DNA of 64,000 bases from Candidatus Poribacteria bacterium (GTDB taxonomy: Bacteria > Poribacteria > WGA-4E > WGA-3G), in the NCBI GenBank assembly GCA_026710795.1, contig JAPOQK010000103.1, positions 1 through 64,000 of the forward strand. Reading direction: 5' to 3'. Both the position numbers and the translations under genes were made by a program. The notes below the pieces were generated by a model. The model had not been told where the DNA came from, ran no database searches, and was given only the letters and a program-made list of their open reading frames with translations. Position 1 is the stretch's first letter; the number at the start of each line of letters is the position of its first letter. Shown here piece after piece: positions 6,307-16,208 of the stretch.

Positions 6307-9300
6307 ATGAAACACAACGATTCTGAACTCATCAAACGGGTCCTTACTGGTGATGATGACGCATTTTCAGTATTAGTGACAAAGTACCAGAAGCACGTTC
6401 ACGCACTTGCATGGCGAATTGTCGGTGATTTTCATATCGCTGAAGAAATCACTCAAGACTCCTTCCTATTAGCATATAAGGAATTGAAAAAACTGAAGGA
6501 ACCACAACGTTTTGCTGGTTGGTTGTCTGTAATTGCCAGACGTTGTTGTTTTGCTTGGTTGCGCAAAAAACGTGTGTGGACAGAATCCTATGAACATCTG
6601 GAAGAATCAGACAGTGAGCCAATAGAAATAACTTTGTATTCTGAATATGTTGTTGAAGAGAAAAAACGTACTGCGGTAGAAGAGCAACAGTATGTTGTGA
6701 AAAAATTGCTTGCGAAGTTGCAAGAGAGTGAACGCACTGTTATGACTTTGCATTACTTCGGAGAAATGACATGTGTAGAAATCGGTGAATTCTTAGGAGT
6801 ATCTGCAAATACGGTGAAAAGCAGACTTCACAGAGCACAGCAACGACTAAAGAAACAAGAACCGATGATTAGAGAGGCGTTGGAACATTACAATATCTCC
6901 CCATCTCTCACAGAAAACATCATGCAGGAAATTGTTAATACAAAACCCATTACGCCATCAACAGGAAAACCTTTTGTTCCATGGTTAGCAGCTGCTTCAA
7001 CATTTGTTTTAGTACTAATCATGTTGGGTATTGGAAACAATAGCAATTTAGCACTTTTTCAGCAACCTTATAGTTTAGATGCCAACTCAGATGTACCAGT
7101 TGAATTAGTTGAAGCTCCAGTTGTGGAACACGTTGTATTTGAGGCGGACACGCGTAAACTAATTGGTAGTATAAAATCATCACATCGAAATCCAGTTTCA
7201 AAACAACAACCTGATGATGTACAACTACTATCTGGAGAAGCAGGAATGAAAAATAATATAGAGAATTATCCGCAATGGAATCTGCCAAAAGAAGCGAAAA
7301 TGCGTTTAGGTAAGGGTGGTATGGATACCATTCAATTTTCTCCAGATGGAATGCAGCTTGCAGTGGGTAGTCGTATCGGTGTGTGGCACTACGATGTCCA
7401 AACAGGAGAAGTGATCTCACTAACCCCCAATTTGCATCGTTCAGTTGTGTATTCACCTGATGGTCGTTATATCGCATCGGCAGGTGGAGATCCAACATCG
7501 AGTTTCGGTGGTACTCCTCTTGAAATAGGAGTTGTGTTGTGGGATGTAACAAAAGGAAGTGAAGTTTCAATAAATGATGAATTACCTGCAGCAAGAGTAA
7601 TGCGGTTTTCAAATGATAGTAAAACACTTGTGTTTTTGAGTTTGTCAAGACAGACGATATATAGGATAGATGTTGAAACAGGAGAGACATCTACGACAAA
7701 TATGGATGAAAGACCAGGTTACCTACATCTTGAAAAATACGCACTTACAGAAGACAGAATCGCTATCGGAAGTGATGAGGGAAGTATTGAGTTGTGGGAT
7801 ACAACGACAGGTCAGAAGATATCAACGCTCAGAAAATTTGGAAAAAAAGTACGTTTACCGGATTACCTCACAGAAACTAACCATGCATCAGCGTTGAAAT
7901 TCTCTCCTGATGGTAAAAAACTTGCCACTGGGAATTTAGATACTACGGTACAATTATGGGATACATCTACAGGTGAGGAATTGATCGTATTCCAAAAACC
8001 TATAGAAGGTAAGTCGTGGAAGGTAGCAAGAGAAAATGGAAAAACGATAGTAAATAATCCAATGAAAAATGAAAGAAATGGACAACCATTTACATTAGCA
8101 TTTTCTCCAGATGGCACAGTGCTTGCATGTGGAAGTGACGATTCTACAGTAAAACTGTGGAATACTACCACAGGGGAATTGATCGTTACTTTAACTGGAC
8201 AACTTAGTACTGTATTTGAATTAACTTTTTCACCAGATGGCAACATGCTTGCATGTGGAAGTTCTGATGGAACTGTCCGATTCTGGCATACCAAATTACG
8301 TAAAGCATTAAAAACACAAATCGCAGGACACATGTGGATAAGAACAGCATCTATGATAAAAGATAGTTCCAAACTGGTGAGTGTATCAGACAACGGTATT
8401 ATCTCTGTTTGGGATTTAGAGAAATCACATAAAACAACTTCCATAACAAAAGCCATGCTTGAAGAACCTTATTTTAGGGGATGGTATAGGGTCTTTGAGT
8501 TATCCCCTGATGGGACAAAACTTGGTAATCACGGTAGACAAAGTGATCCCTCCAAACCGAACTTCAATGGGAGGCTACTACGTTTGACTGATGTTAACAC
8601 GGGACACGATTTGGTGACATTTCCCAGTTCAACTCTTAGTAAATTTTCACCTGATGGAAAAACGGTGGCAAGTGGTAACGGTAATAAAATACGCATGTTG
8701 AATATTGAAACAGGTGAAAAACGTGAAATTATTTCCTTTGATCTTGATGACGATTCAGAAGAATATCAACCTCGTATCAGTAAATTGGCATTTTCCCAAG
8801 ATGGAGAGAGAATTATCAGCGGTACAAGGGGTGGATATGTTCAACTCTGGGATGTGGAAACTGGCATGGAGTTAAGTTCTTTCTTTGAGGATATACCTCC
8901 AATAGGAAATAGGCACAAAGAAACTATCCAGAACTTTGCCTTCTCTTCAGACGGTTCTCTTATTGCTGTGGGAACTACGAAACGGATCAGAATGATAGGA
9001 AGAGCGAATCAACCACATTTTAAAGAAAAAACATTTGATAGCTTAGGATCTTCCCACACATTTATTTTTTCTCCGGATGATACAATACTAATTGTCTGTT
9101 TCTATGGTGGGAACATTGAATTATGGGACGTTCCAACTGGAGACTTACTCACTACACTTGATGGACATACGGTATCCGTTAGGGATTTATCTTTTTCTCA
9201 TGATAACAAAACTCTCATCAGTATTGGTGGTGGAACCATTCTATTTTGGGATTGGGAGAAAATCATTGCGAATGCACGAGCAGAGGAAATAAAAGATCCG

Positions 9301-10476
9301 GATGAGGTTAACTTTACCTCTGAAGAACAAACTAATGAAACCGTGTTACAATTCCAGGAACATTCACCACAAAAACCCAAAACTTCAGATCGTATCTTGA
9401 CAAAAGGAGAGATATATCTGGCAAACGAATGGTATGATGAGGCATATCAAGAATTTATGAAGAACATATCAGCTGCAGATTATAGAGGGGATCAGAACGT
9501 CACAACATCACCAAGTTTCCAACGTAATTTGTTCTCGAATATTGGTAATATTGGTAAAAATGTTCAAGACAAAGATGGTTTCATTGAAATGATGAAAAAA
9601 TTAATTGACTCTTTTCCAGATAGTCCGAGCATCCAATTGAATGCCCACTTGATGTGGACCGAATTCTATAACGAGTGTGGAATGCCTGATATTTCAGGTC
9701 AGCACCTTCAGAAAATCCATTACATAATTGCAGAAATACCTAAAGAAAGACCAACCTTACAAATAGATGCTAATCTCATCATTGCAGAATATTATTTTGA
9801 GAATGAAATCATTGACAAGGCAGTTGAGCATTTACAAAATATTGACAAAATAACAAGAAACCTTACTCCGAAGCAATCGAACATAAAGGTAAATGCTAAC
9901 TTCGCTATGGCTGCATTCTATCGTAAATACGACCTGATTGAAGAGGCAGATGAACTTATTAATAACACAGGATTTGTTACTGAAGATGCATGGATGGTAC
10001 TCGGACCATTTGACAATGCGGGGGGAATCGGTTTTGATACTGCCTACATTCCTGAAGACCTGACACAGATTGACATAGATGCAAAATTTGATGGACTTGA
10101 TGGTAAGGTGAGTTGGCAGAAATGTCCAGATGATCTACTGGATGGTATAGTAAGATTTTGGGAAAATACTGATTGGTCTGTAGGCTATGCTTTTGCAACC
10201 GTTGTCTCTCCTGATGATAGAGATGTCCAATTCCGATTCGATAGTGACGATCAAGGTAAGGTATGGCTGAATGGAAAAGAGGTATTCACGCATACAAAAT
10301 CCTTTAAAGTAGAATTTGATAGATATATGTTTCCAGTAAAGTTAAAGAAAGGCATTAACAGTATTCTCGTTAAGGTATGTGAGGAGGAAGGTGGATGGGC
10401 ATTTATCTTGCGAATCACAGACCAAGATGGACAAGCCTTTGATGACTTGAAAATCAATCGTGTAGACCAATACTAA
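6307..10476 (+). CDS. ECF sigma factor fused to TM segment, WD40 propeller(s), helical repeats and a C-terminal beta domain
   Basis: A 1389-residue protein. Residues 8-85 are sigma region 2 (YQKHVHALAWRIVGDFHIAE) and 130-185 region 4 (CVEIGEFLGVSANTVKSRLH). A single hydrophobic helix follows at about 222-243 (PWLAAASTFVLVLIMLGIGN). About 330-990 carry many WD40 repeats (LAFSPDGTVLACGSDDSTVK, then LWN). About 1020-1215 look like TPR-type helices. The last 165 residues (VLGPFDNAGG ... DSDDQGKVWLNGKEVF) form a beta-rich domain also found in the protein at 30280. Topology suggests a cytoplasmic sigma domain tethered to a membrane with a large sensor outside. Sigma-WD40 fusions are known from Planctomycetes. 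It heads a five-gene run to 16667. ATG follows AAGAGGTGACAG. Confidence 0.9.
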   Translation: MKHNDSELIKRVLTGDDDAFSVLVTKYQKHVHALAWRIVGDFHIAEEITQDSFLLAYKELKKLKEPQRFAGWLSVIARRCCFAWLRKKRVWTESYEHLEESDSEPIEITLYSEYVVEEKKRTAVEEQQYVVKKLLAKLQESERTVMTLHYFGEMTCVEIGEFLGVSANTVKSRLHRAQQRLKKQEPMIREALEHYNISPSLTENIMQEIVNTKPITPSTGKPFVPWLAAASTFVLVLIMLGIGNNSNLALFQQPYSLDANSDVPVELVEAPVVEHVVFEADTRKLIGSIKSSHRNPVSKQQPDDVQLLSGEAGMKNNIENYPQWNLPKEAKMRLGKGGMDTIQFSPDGMQLAVGSRIGVWHYDVQTGEVISLTPNLHRSVVYSPDGRYIASAGGDPTSSFGGTPLEIGVVLWDVTKGSEVSINDELPAARVMRFSNDSKTLVFLSLSRQTIYRIDVETGETSTTNMDERPGYLHLEKYALTEDRIAIGSDEGSIELWDTTTGQKISTLRKFGKKVRLPDYLTETNHASALKFSPDGKKLATGNLDTTVQLWDTSTGEELIVFQKPIEGKSWKVARENGKTIVNNPMKNERNGQPFTLAFSPDGTVLACGSDDSTVKLWNTTTGELIVTLTGQLSTVFELTFSPDGNMLACGSSDGTVRFWHTKLRKALKTQIAGHMWIRTASMIKDSSKLVSVSDNGIISVWDLEKSHKTTSITKAMLEEPYFRGWYRVFELSPDGTKLGNHGRQSDPSKPNFNGRLLRLTDVNTGHDLVTFPSSTLSKFSPDGKTVASGNGNKIRMLNIETGEKREIISFDLDDDSEEYQPRISKLAFSQDGERIISGTRGGYVQLWDVETGMELSSFFEDIPPIGNRHKETIQNFAFSSDGSLIAVGTTKRIRMIGRANQPHFKEKTFDSLGSSHTFIFSPDDTILIVCFYGGNIELWDVPTGDLLTTLDGHTVSVRDLSFSHDNKTLISIGGGTILFWDWEKIIANARAEEIKDPDEVNFTSEEQTNETVLQFQEHSPQKPKTSDRILTKGEIYLANEWYDEAYQEFMKNISAADYRGDQNVTTSPSFQRNLFSNIGNIGKNVQDKDGFIEMMKKLIDSFPDSPSIQLNAHLMWTEFYNECGMPDISGQHLQKIHYIIAEIPKERPTLQIDANLIIAEYYFENEIIDKAVEHLQNIDKITRNLTPKQSNIKVNANFAMAAFYRKYDLIEEADELINNTGFVTEDAWMVLGPFDNAGGIGFDTAYIPEDLTQIDIDAKFDGLDGKVSWQKCPDDLLDGIVRFWENTDWSVGYAFATVVSPDDRDVQFRFDSDDQGKVWLNGKEVFTHTKSFKVEFDRYMFPVKLKKGINSILVKVCEEEGGWAFILRITDQDGQAFDDLKINRVDQY

Positions 10477-10584
10477 ATTTGTAGAACAAACTATATGAAG
10501 ATAATAAGGTTATTTGGTTCAGACAACAATAGTCTGTCATGATCCAATTTGACTATTATTTATAAAGACAAAGGAGAAAAAACT

Positions 10585-11319
10585 ATGAAAGACCTTTCTC
10601 GTCAAACTGTTGAATCACTAATGGAAGCGTATGATAATGAATACAATTCACAGAAACCAAATAGGAAACCAGCGTCCTCCATTCAGATTAGAGAGGTAGA
10701 TGAAAATACCAAAGATCCGCGGGTCGAATTAACTCAACAGATGTTCGTTGAACAAAGTATTACTATACGTGAATATTTTGATAGATCAGATTTCTCAAAA
10801 CCAGAATATTTTGCCTTTAAGACCGACAAATCCACAGGTAAAAGACGTATCCTTGAGTATACTTTAGGTGATATAGACGCTAAATTTCCACGCAACGAAT
10901 GGATTCAGATGCTACTTGACAAAGGTGTAACGATAGAAGTTTACGAGGACTATGAAGAATATCTTAACATCCGACAGTGTTTGTTTTCTCAACTCTACCT
11001 TTGTCCCGAGGGTTCGGAGGAATTTGATCAATCTGCATATATTGATAAGGAAATTCAACAGTATCAACTTATCCAAGAAGCAAGGTGTAACAATCCAGAT
11101 GTAGAAAACTGGTCTGTGATTGGAGAAAATGCACTGCCCTCTGTCGCTGGGAGAATGTATGTTTGCAAAACTGAATCTGGCTACGAGATCAAGTCAAGTA
11201 AGACTCAAAACTCCGAACCTAAACTTTCTGAAGAACAACAAACCAAACTACAGAATGAAGGCATAGAACCTGAAGGATGGGAAGTAGTCTATATTGATGA
11301 AAAAGGAAACATGCTTTAA
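10585..11319 (+). CDS. Hypothetical acidic protein
   Basis: A 244-residue soluble protein; the ATG at 10585 follows AAAGGAGAAAAAACT, which excludes the longer frame from 10549. No signal peptide, membrane helix or cysteine motif is seen. The sequence is rich in Glu, Gln and Tyr, with a low-complexity middle and a C-terminal GWEVVYIDEKGNML. I do not recognise a domain. It lies between the sigma-WD40 gene and the first thioredoxin-fold giant (35 bp to the next start), so it probably belongs to the same transcription unit and may be a partner or adaptor in that system. Confidence 0.7.
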   Translation: MKDLSRQTVESLMEAYDNEYNSQKPNRKPASSIQIREVDENTKDPRVELTQQMFVEQSITIREYFDRSDFSKPEYFAFKTDKSTGKRRILEYTLGDIDAKFPRNEWIQMLLDKGVTIEVYEDYEEYLNIRQCLFSQLYLCPEGSEEFDQSAYIDKEIQQYQLIQEARCNNPDVENWSVIGENALPSVAGRMYVCKTESGYEIKSSKTQNSEPKLSEEQQTKLQNEGIEPEGWEVVYIDEKGNML

Positions 11320-11354
11320 CATACACGGATCAAACATAAAATCGGAGAATAATT

Positions 11355-13739
11355 ATGTCCGAAAAATACGATTCCACAGATTATTGGTATACCTTTATCA
11401 ACTCATTTCCAAACAAAGGATTCTCCTTAGGAATAGGTGAAATGGAGATGGAGGAGGAGATTCAGGAAAAACTCCTTGCATACCTCAAAGAAAAGATCGA
11501 GGAGGGTGTTATTGATGATGTGACTACGCTTCCACCCAGAATGTATGATTATTTTTGGCGGTTTCCAAAGGAGATTCTTACAAAACTAAGAGCATTAGCT
11601 GAAGGTTTTCTTGAAACAGATCCAGACAATGCTGCGGCAATGATAATATTAACAATCGTAGCAGGTTGGGAGAGGGATCCTGAATACTTGACGTACAGAG
11701 AAAACATGCGGAGATTAGCACCGAATGATCCTGTCGTGAATTTAATTATCATTGATGAATTCCACCGTAACGGTTCTTTGAGTGGAAAATTTGATGGGTT
11801 GGAAACATTCCTCAACGTGCTTGAAAACCTATATGAATGGGCAAAGAATGAAGGTGAAACTGATCGTTATCAAGATGTAAAGTCTGCTTATAATGACATT
11901 GGCAGAAGTCCCGGTACACCTTATGGAAGAGCAAAGAAAAAACTTTTGGATCTCAAGGAAGAACCTGAAGATCCAACACTCCAAAAGGAACGTAGTGACC
12001 AAATTGAAAAGTGTAAAACTCGGATTGAAAGGTGTTTATATCTGTTCCGTCAGGAACATGCAGCATTCAATAAAGAATTACTGAAAGAACCGGACGAACA
12101 ACAAGATTTCGGTGATCCAACATCCGATAAGATTGATTTCTGGGAGACCTATCTCAATTCGCTTGATGACAAAGAATTGTCAAGTCGTAATTGGAAACTC
12201 ACACCTACAATACAGGAACAACTTCTGAAGTATTTCAAAATGAGGATTGAAATGGGTGTTGTTGATGGAAAGACGACGTTGCCATCCGAACTAAAGAAGT
12301 ATATTTCAAGATTTCCAAGAATCATGCGTATTGAACTTCGAGAATTTGCCGAAGATATCCTTGAAAAACATCCGAACAATGGGGCAGCAGCGAAATTATT
12401 AGCAATTATTGTGGATGAAAAAGAATTCCCCTACCTTAATCAAGCAATAGAATTGTTACCTAACGACACAGAGATATGCTTTTTAGCGTATAAACAGTAT
12501 GATAATCCCTTTGCTGAACAGGATTTCTCGCTTTTTGAACGGACTATTCGTATTCCAGAAATGTTATTTGCAAGGACGCAGCAGGAAGGTAGTTCAGCAT
12601 TGTATGATTGTATTGTAAGACTGTATAAAGATATGGGTAGTACACCGTGCCAAATCTATCGAACTCTAATGCAACATCCAGAAGGGAACACCGAACTGAT
12701 TGAAAGGTGTATACCCCTGATTAATCAGGCTGAACAAGCCTTTCAGAAACGACTTGAAGAACATCCTGACGATTGGTATGCATTACGCGGACTTGGTGAT
12801 ATATATGAAACATTAGGTGAAACCGAATTGGCAGAAAAATATCCATGGGAACCACATCCAGAATTTAAATGGAAACAAAAAGCATGGGTTGGAAGACAAC
12901 TTCCCAATTTTACAGCGACCACACTTGATGGCAAATCAATATCTTTCTCTGACTACCGTGGCAAATTGGTATTACTTAATTTCTGTGCTAAGTGGTGTGG
13001 ATTCTGTAAACCAGAGATTCCCCATATCAAACAGGCTTATGATGAACATCACAATAACGGATTTGAAGTCATCGGCATTAGTTTAGATAAAAGCGAAGCG
13101 GAACTTCGAGAATATATTGAGGAATATGATATTCCGTGGATACAGATTTTTGATGGAAAAGTTTGGAAAAGTGAACTTGCCCAGTATTTTGGAGTCAACA
13201 GTGTACCATCGCATTGGCTCATTGATCGAAATGGGAGGATCCTTTCTGTTAATACCAGGGAAGAGAGATTGGTACAACAGATCAATTGGATAGAATCATC
13301 ACGAGTTGGGAACATAATCCCAGAATTCTCAGCTGTTGATATAGATGGAAATACTGTTTCACCTTCCACATTTAGAGGGAAAGTTGTCTTACTTTATTTG
13401 GGTTTCCCCGAACAAATAGCAGAGCGATTAAATCCAATATACGCAAAATATCATCCCAAGGGTTTTGATGTTTTTGGTATAAGCATATTTGTCAATTCAA
13501 GCGAAGATGAACTACGTGCCAAAGTACGTGAAAATAAATTTTCAGGACAATTCATTTATGATGGTGATGACTGGAAAGGACCGCTGGCGCGCCAATTTGG
13601 TATCACTTTTGCCCGGTTGAAACCGACTATGCTTTTGATTGATAAGAATGGAAAGATTCTTATGTCTCGTTACGAAAAGGTACATTCCCCAGGTGAATGG
13701 TGGGCAAAACTTGAAGAACTTGTTTCTAAACATCTTTAG
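11355..13739 (+). CDS. Cytoplasmic TlpA-like double thioredoxin-fold protein, paralogue 1
   Basis: A 794-residue protein without signal peptide. Two N-terminal repeats of about 100 residues (about 6-105 and 257-355) share D-Y/F-W-x-T-Y/F-x-N-S, LTP-x-[IV]-Q-E-x-L, G-V-x-D-x-x-T-x-LP, R-F-P and P-[DN]-N-x-AA. A TPR-like piece near 470-500 reads DDWYALRGLGDIYETLGETE. Residues 515-645 form an AhpC/TlpA-type thioredoxin fold with active site W547-C-G-F-C551 and FDGK ... GVNSVPSHWLID. Residues 655-790 form a second thioredoxin-like fold without CxxC. TlpA relatives are normally exported disulfide reductases, so a cytosolic version suggests a thiol redox sensor or reductase. A paralogue follows; ferredoxins flank the run. 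Confidence 0.88.
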   Translation: MSEKYDSTDYWYTFINSFPNKGFSLGIGEMEMEEEIQEKLLAYLKEKIEEGVIDDVTTLPPRMYDYFWRFPKEILTKLRALAEGFLETDPDNAAAMIILTIVAGWERDPEYLTYRENMRRLAPNDPVVNLIIIDEFHRNGSLSGKFDGLETFLNVLENLYEWAKNEGETDRYQDVKSAYNDIGRSPGTPYGRAKKKLLDLKEEPEDPTLQKERSDQIEKCKTRIERCLYLFRQEHAAFNKELLKEPDEQQDFGDPTSDKIDFWETYLNSLDDKELSSRNWKLTPTIQEQLLKYFKMRIEMGVVDGKTTLPSELKKYISRFPRIMRIELREFAEDILEKHPNNGAAAKLLAIIVDEKEFPYLNQAIELLPNDTEICFLAYKQYDNPFAEQDFSLFERTIRIPEMLFARTQQEGSSALYDCIVRLYKDMGSTPCQIYRTLMQHPEGNTELIERCIPLINQAEQAFQKRLEEHPDDWYALRGLGDIYETLGETELAEKYPWEPHPEFKWKQKAWVGRQLPNFTATTLDGKSISFSDYRGKLVLLNFCAKWCGFCKPEIPHIKQAYDEHHNNGFEVIGISLDKSEAELREYIEEYDIPWIQIFDGKVWKSELAQYFGVNSVPSHWLIDRNGRILSVNTREERLVQQINWIESSRVGNIIPEFSAVDIDGNTVSPSTFRGKVVLLYLGFPEQIAERLNPIYAKYHPKGFDVFGISIFVNSSEDELRAKVRENKFSGQFIYDGDDWKGPLARQFGITFARLKPTMLLIDKNGKILMSRYEKVHSPGEWWAKLEELVSKHL

Positions 13740-13821
13740 AATTCTCATAAAATACCACAATTAACCATAGTTTTTACATCTATCTGGACTCTATCTGATA
13801 ACAAATTAATGGAGAATTAAG

Positions 13822-16182
13822 ATGGACAAATACGATTCAACTGATTATTGGTATACGTATCTACATTCACTTAAAAACCGTGGACAGTTGAGAGGAAATG
13901 AGGAATTGGAGATGGATATAGATGTTCAGGAAAAACTTCTTGCTTACTTCAAAACTAAATTCGAACTTGGCGTTTCTGATGGACAGACAGCACTTCCACC
14001 CAACCTATACGATTACATTCCGCGCATTCCGACAGAGATGTTATCCAAACTACAAGTGTTAGCCAACAGTGTACTTGAGAAAAATCCTGACAACGGCGCA
14101 GCAGTTATCGTTTTAGTTATCGTAGCACACCAGATGGACTATTCGGAATACGAGTCTCTTGTGGAAAAAGCAATGGTCCTGGCACCGAAAGACCTTGCAC
14201 TAATTTTACATCTACTTCACTGTTACACACGCACAACTGGCGGTGGTGACGAAAGGCAGGAAATTGCCATCACTGCGCTGGAAAACTTGTTTGAATGGGA
14301 AAAGCAGCAAGACGATACGCCACTATATCAAGAAGTACAGTTTTGCTATTGGGATATTGAGATAACACTTTATGACATCTATAAAGACCTTAGACTACAC
14401 CGTTGCGATGTATCACTTGCGCCACGGATACGTGCTTTAGCACCTCTGGAAAAGACAGCGTTCCCAAAAGTAGTAATACAAAAAACCGAAACGTTGGAAC
14501 TTTTGCTTCAGAAAACGACCAAAGATTCTGATTTTTGGGAGGTTTATCTTGACTCTCTTGAAAACCGTGGACTCTCAACAGATTCATGGGAACTCACGCC
14601 CCAGGTACAAGCGAAACTTGTAGAAGCTCTCAAAACAAAGATTGAAATAGGTGTTTCGGAAGGATTAACTTTGCTCCCTTCTCAACTCCCTAAGTACGTT
14701 TCTCGTTTTCCAGAATCCATGCGTTTTGAACTCCGTCTTTTCGCTGAAGATGTGCTCAAAACTCAGCCTGACAACGGTGCAGCAGCGAAGATATTAGCTA
14801 TCATTGTTTGGAATGATAAAAACATTTTTTATGGAGAAAACGATGGCGACTATTTATACATTGAACAGGCAGTTGCCTTAGCCCCAAACGATACAGAAAT
14901 ATGTTTTTTTGCTATTAGTCGTTATGGCAGAAACGATCCCTTGTTTAAGCTGACACTCACCACACTTGAAAGGTTATTTGAAGCGGCAAAACAACATGAC
15001 CAATCCGGATTGTATCACTGGTTGACACATCTATACAAAGAGGAAGGCAAAACACCTTGCTATATCTATCGGAGTTTGATGAAAAGTCCCGAAGGAAACG
15101 CCGAACTGCTTGCAAAGTGCAAACCCTTGATTAATCAAATGCAACATGCATTTCAGCAGAAACTTGATAATGAACCGAATGACTGGTACGCTTTACGTGG
15201 ACTCGGTGATATTTATGAAACATTAGGTGAAACCGAATTAGCAGAAAAATATCCGTGGGCAGGTCATGAAGATAAATTAAAAGTTCGGTGGAATCAGAAA
15301 GCATGGGTGGGAAGACAATTCCCCGGTTTTTCCGCGGTTACTCTTGATGGAACACCGATATCGTTTTCAGACTACCGAGGTAAATTGGTACTTCTCGATT
15401 TCAGTGCAAAATGGTGTCCCTTCTGTGCTCCAGAAATTCCGTATATTAAAGAGGTATACAAAGAATATCACGACAAAGGCTTTGACGTAATCGGTGTGAG
15501 TCTGGATGAAAGCGAAGCGGAACTACGGGAATATATTGAGGAGCATGAAATTCCGTGGATACAGATTTTTGATGGAAAAGGTTGGAAAAACAAACTTGCC
15601 CAGTTTTTCGGTATTAACAGTATTCCTTCACAGTGGCTCATTGACAGGGATGGAACGATTCTCTCTGTTGAAACAAGAGAAGAACAACTTGGTCAACTTG
15701 TGAAGTGGACAGAGACCGCACGCATAGGAAATGTGATTCCAGATTTTACTGCGGTTGATGTAGATGGAAATTCAATATCAACCACTACATTACGAGGGAA
15801 AATTGTCTTACTCCATTTCGGTTACATTGACCAAGAACAAGAACTTACGGATATTGACACACTATACGAGAAATATCACAAAAACGGGTTTGAGGTAATT
15901 GGTTTCAATATTAGCAGTTGGGATGCCAAAGCATTACGCAACTTTGTTCACAGTAAAAGCCATAAAGGACACTATATCTATGCATCTCCTGATGGAGAAC
16001 AAGCTGCACTGAGTGAACAGTTCGGATTCACACAGCGTTCAGGAAGAAGTAATCTTCCTGCCTTTATCCTGATTGATATTGATGGTAAAGTCATTGAGGC
16101 ACGTTCTGGCAAAGTGCATTCACAGGAAGCATGGGCAGCAAGTTTAGAAAAGTGTGTGGTTACACATCTTGGATTGTGCTAA
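13822..16182 (+). CDS. Cytoplasmic TlpA-like double thioredoxin-fold protein, paralogue 2
   Basis: A 786-residue tandem paralogue of the preceding gene with the same architecture: two copies of the DYWYTYLHS-type N-terminal repeat (about 5-105 and 232-330), the conserved DWYALRGLGDIYETLGETEL segment, a TlpA/AhpC-type domain with W531-C-P-F-C535, and a C-terminal thioredoxin-like domain lacking CxxC. The change from WCGFC to WCPFC should alter the redox potential, since the two residues between the cysteines tune thioredoxin folds. The start follows TGGAGAATTAAG. It lies 82 bp after paralogue 1 and 26 bp before the polyferredoxin, consistent with one operon. Role inferred: thiol-disulfide exchange in the cytosol. 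Confidence 0.88.
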   Translation: MDKYDSTDYWYTYLHSLKNRGQLRGNEELEMDIDVQEKLLAYFKTKFELGVSDGQTALPPNLYDYIPRIPTEMLSKLQVLANSVLEKNPDNGAAVIVLVIVAHQMDYSEYESLVEKAMVLAPKDLALILHLLHCYTRTTGGGDERQEIAITALENLFEWEKQQDDTPLYQEVQFCYWDIEITLYDIYKDLRLHRCDVSLAPRIRALAPLEKTAFPKVVIQKTETLELLLQKTTKDSDFWEVYLDSLENRGLSTDSWELTPQVQAKLVEALKTKIEIGVSEGLTLLPSQLPKYVSRFPESMRFELRLFAEDVLKTQPDNGAAAKILAIIVWNDKNIFYGENDGDYLYIEQAVALAPNDTEICFFAISRYGRNDPLFKLTLTTLERLFEAAKQHDQSGLYHWLTHLYKEEGKTPCYIYRSLMKSPEGNAELLAKCKPLINQMQHAFQQKLDNEPNDWYALRGLGDIYETLGETELAEKYPWAGHEDKLKVRWNQKAWVGRQFPGFSAVTLDGTPISFSDYRGKLVLLDFSAKWCPFCAPEIPYIKEVYKEYHDKGFDVIGVSLDESEAELREYIEEHEIPWIQIFDGKGWKNKLAQFFGINSIPSQWLIDRDGTILSVETREEQLGQLVKWTETARIGNVIPDFTAVDVDGNSISTTTLRGKIVLLHFGYIDQEQELTDIDTLYEKYHKNGFEVIGFNISSWDAKALRNFVHSKSHKGHYIYASPDGEQAALSEQFGFTQRSGRSNLPAFILIDIDGKVIEARSGKVHSQEAWAASLEKCVVTHLGLC

Positions 16183-16208
16183 ATTAACAGATAGGAGGAA
16201 TCACAGAA

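Noticed and set aside
7019-7690. 223-codon minus-strand frame inside the sigma-WD40 gene.
   Set aside because: Shadow of the plus-strand coding frame; unusual Leu/His/Tyr-rich composition and no RBS.
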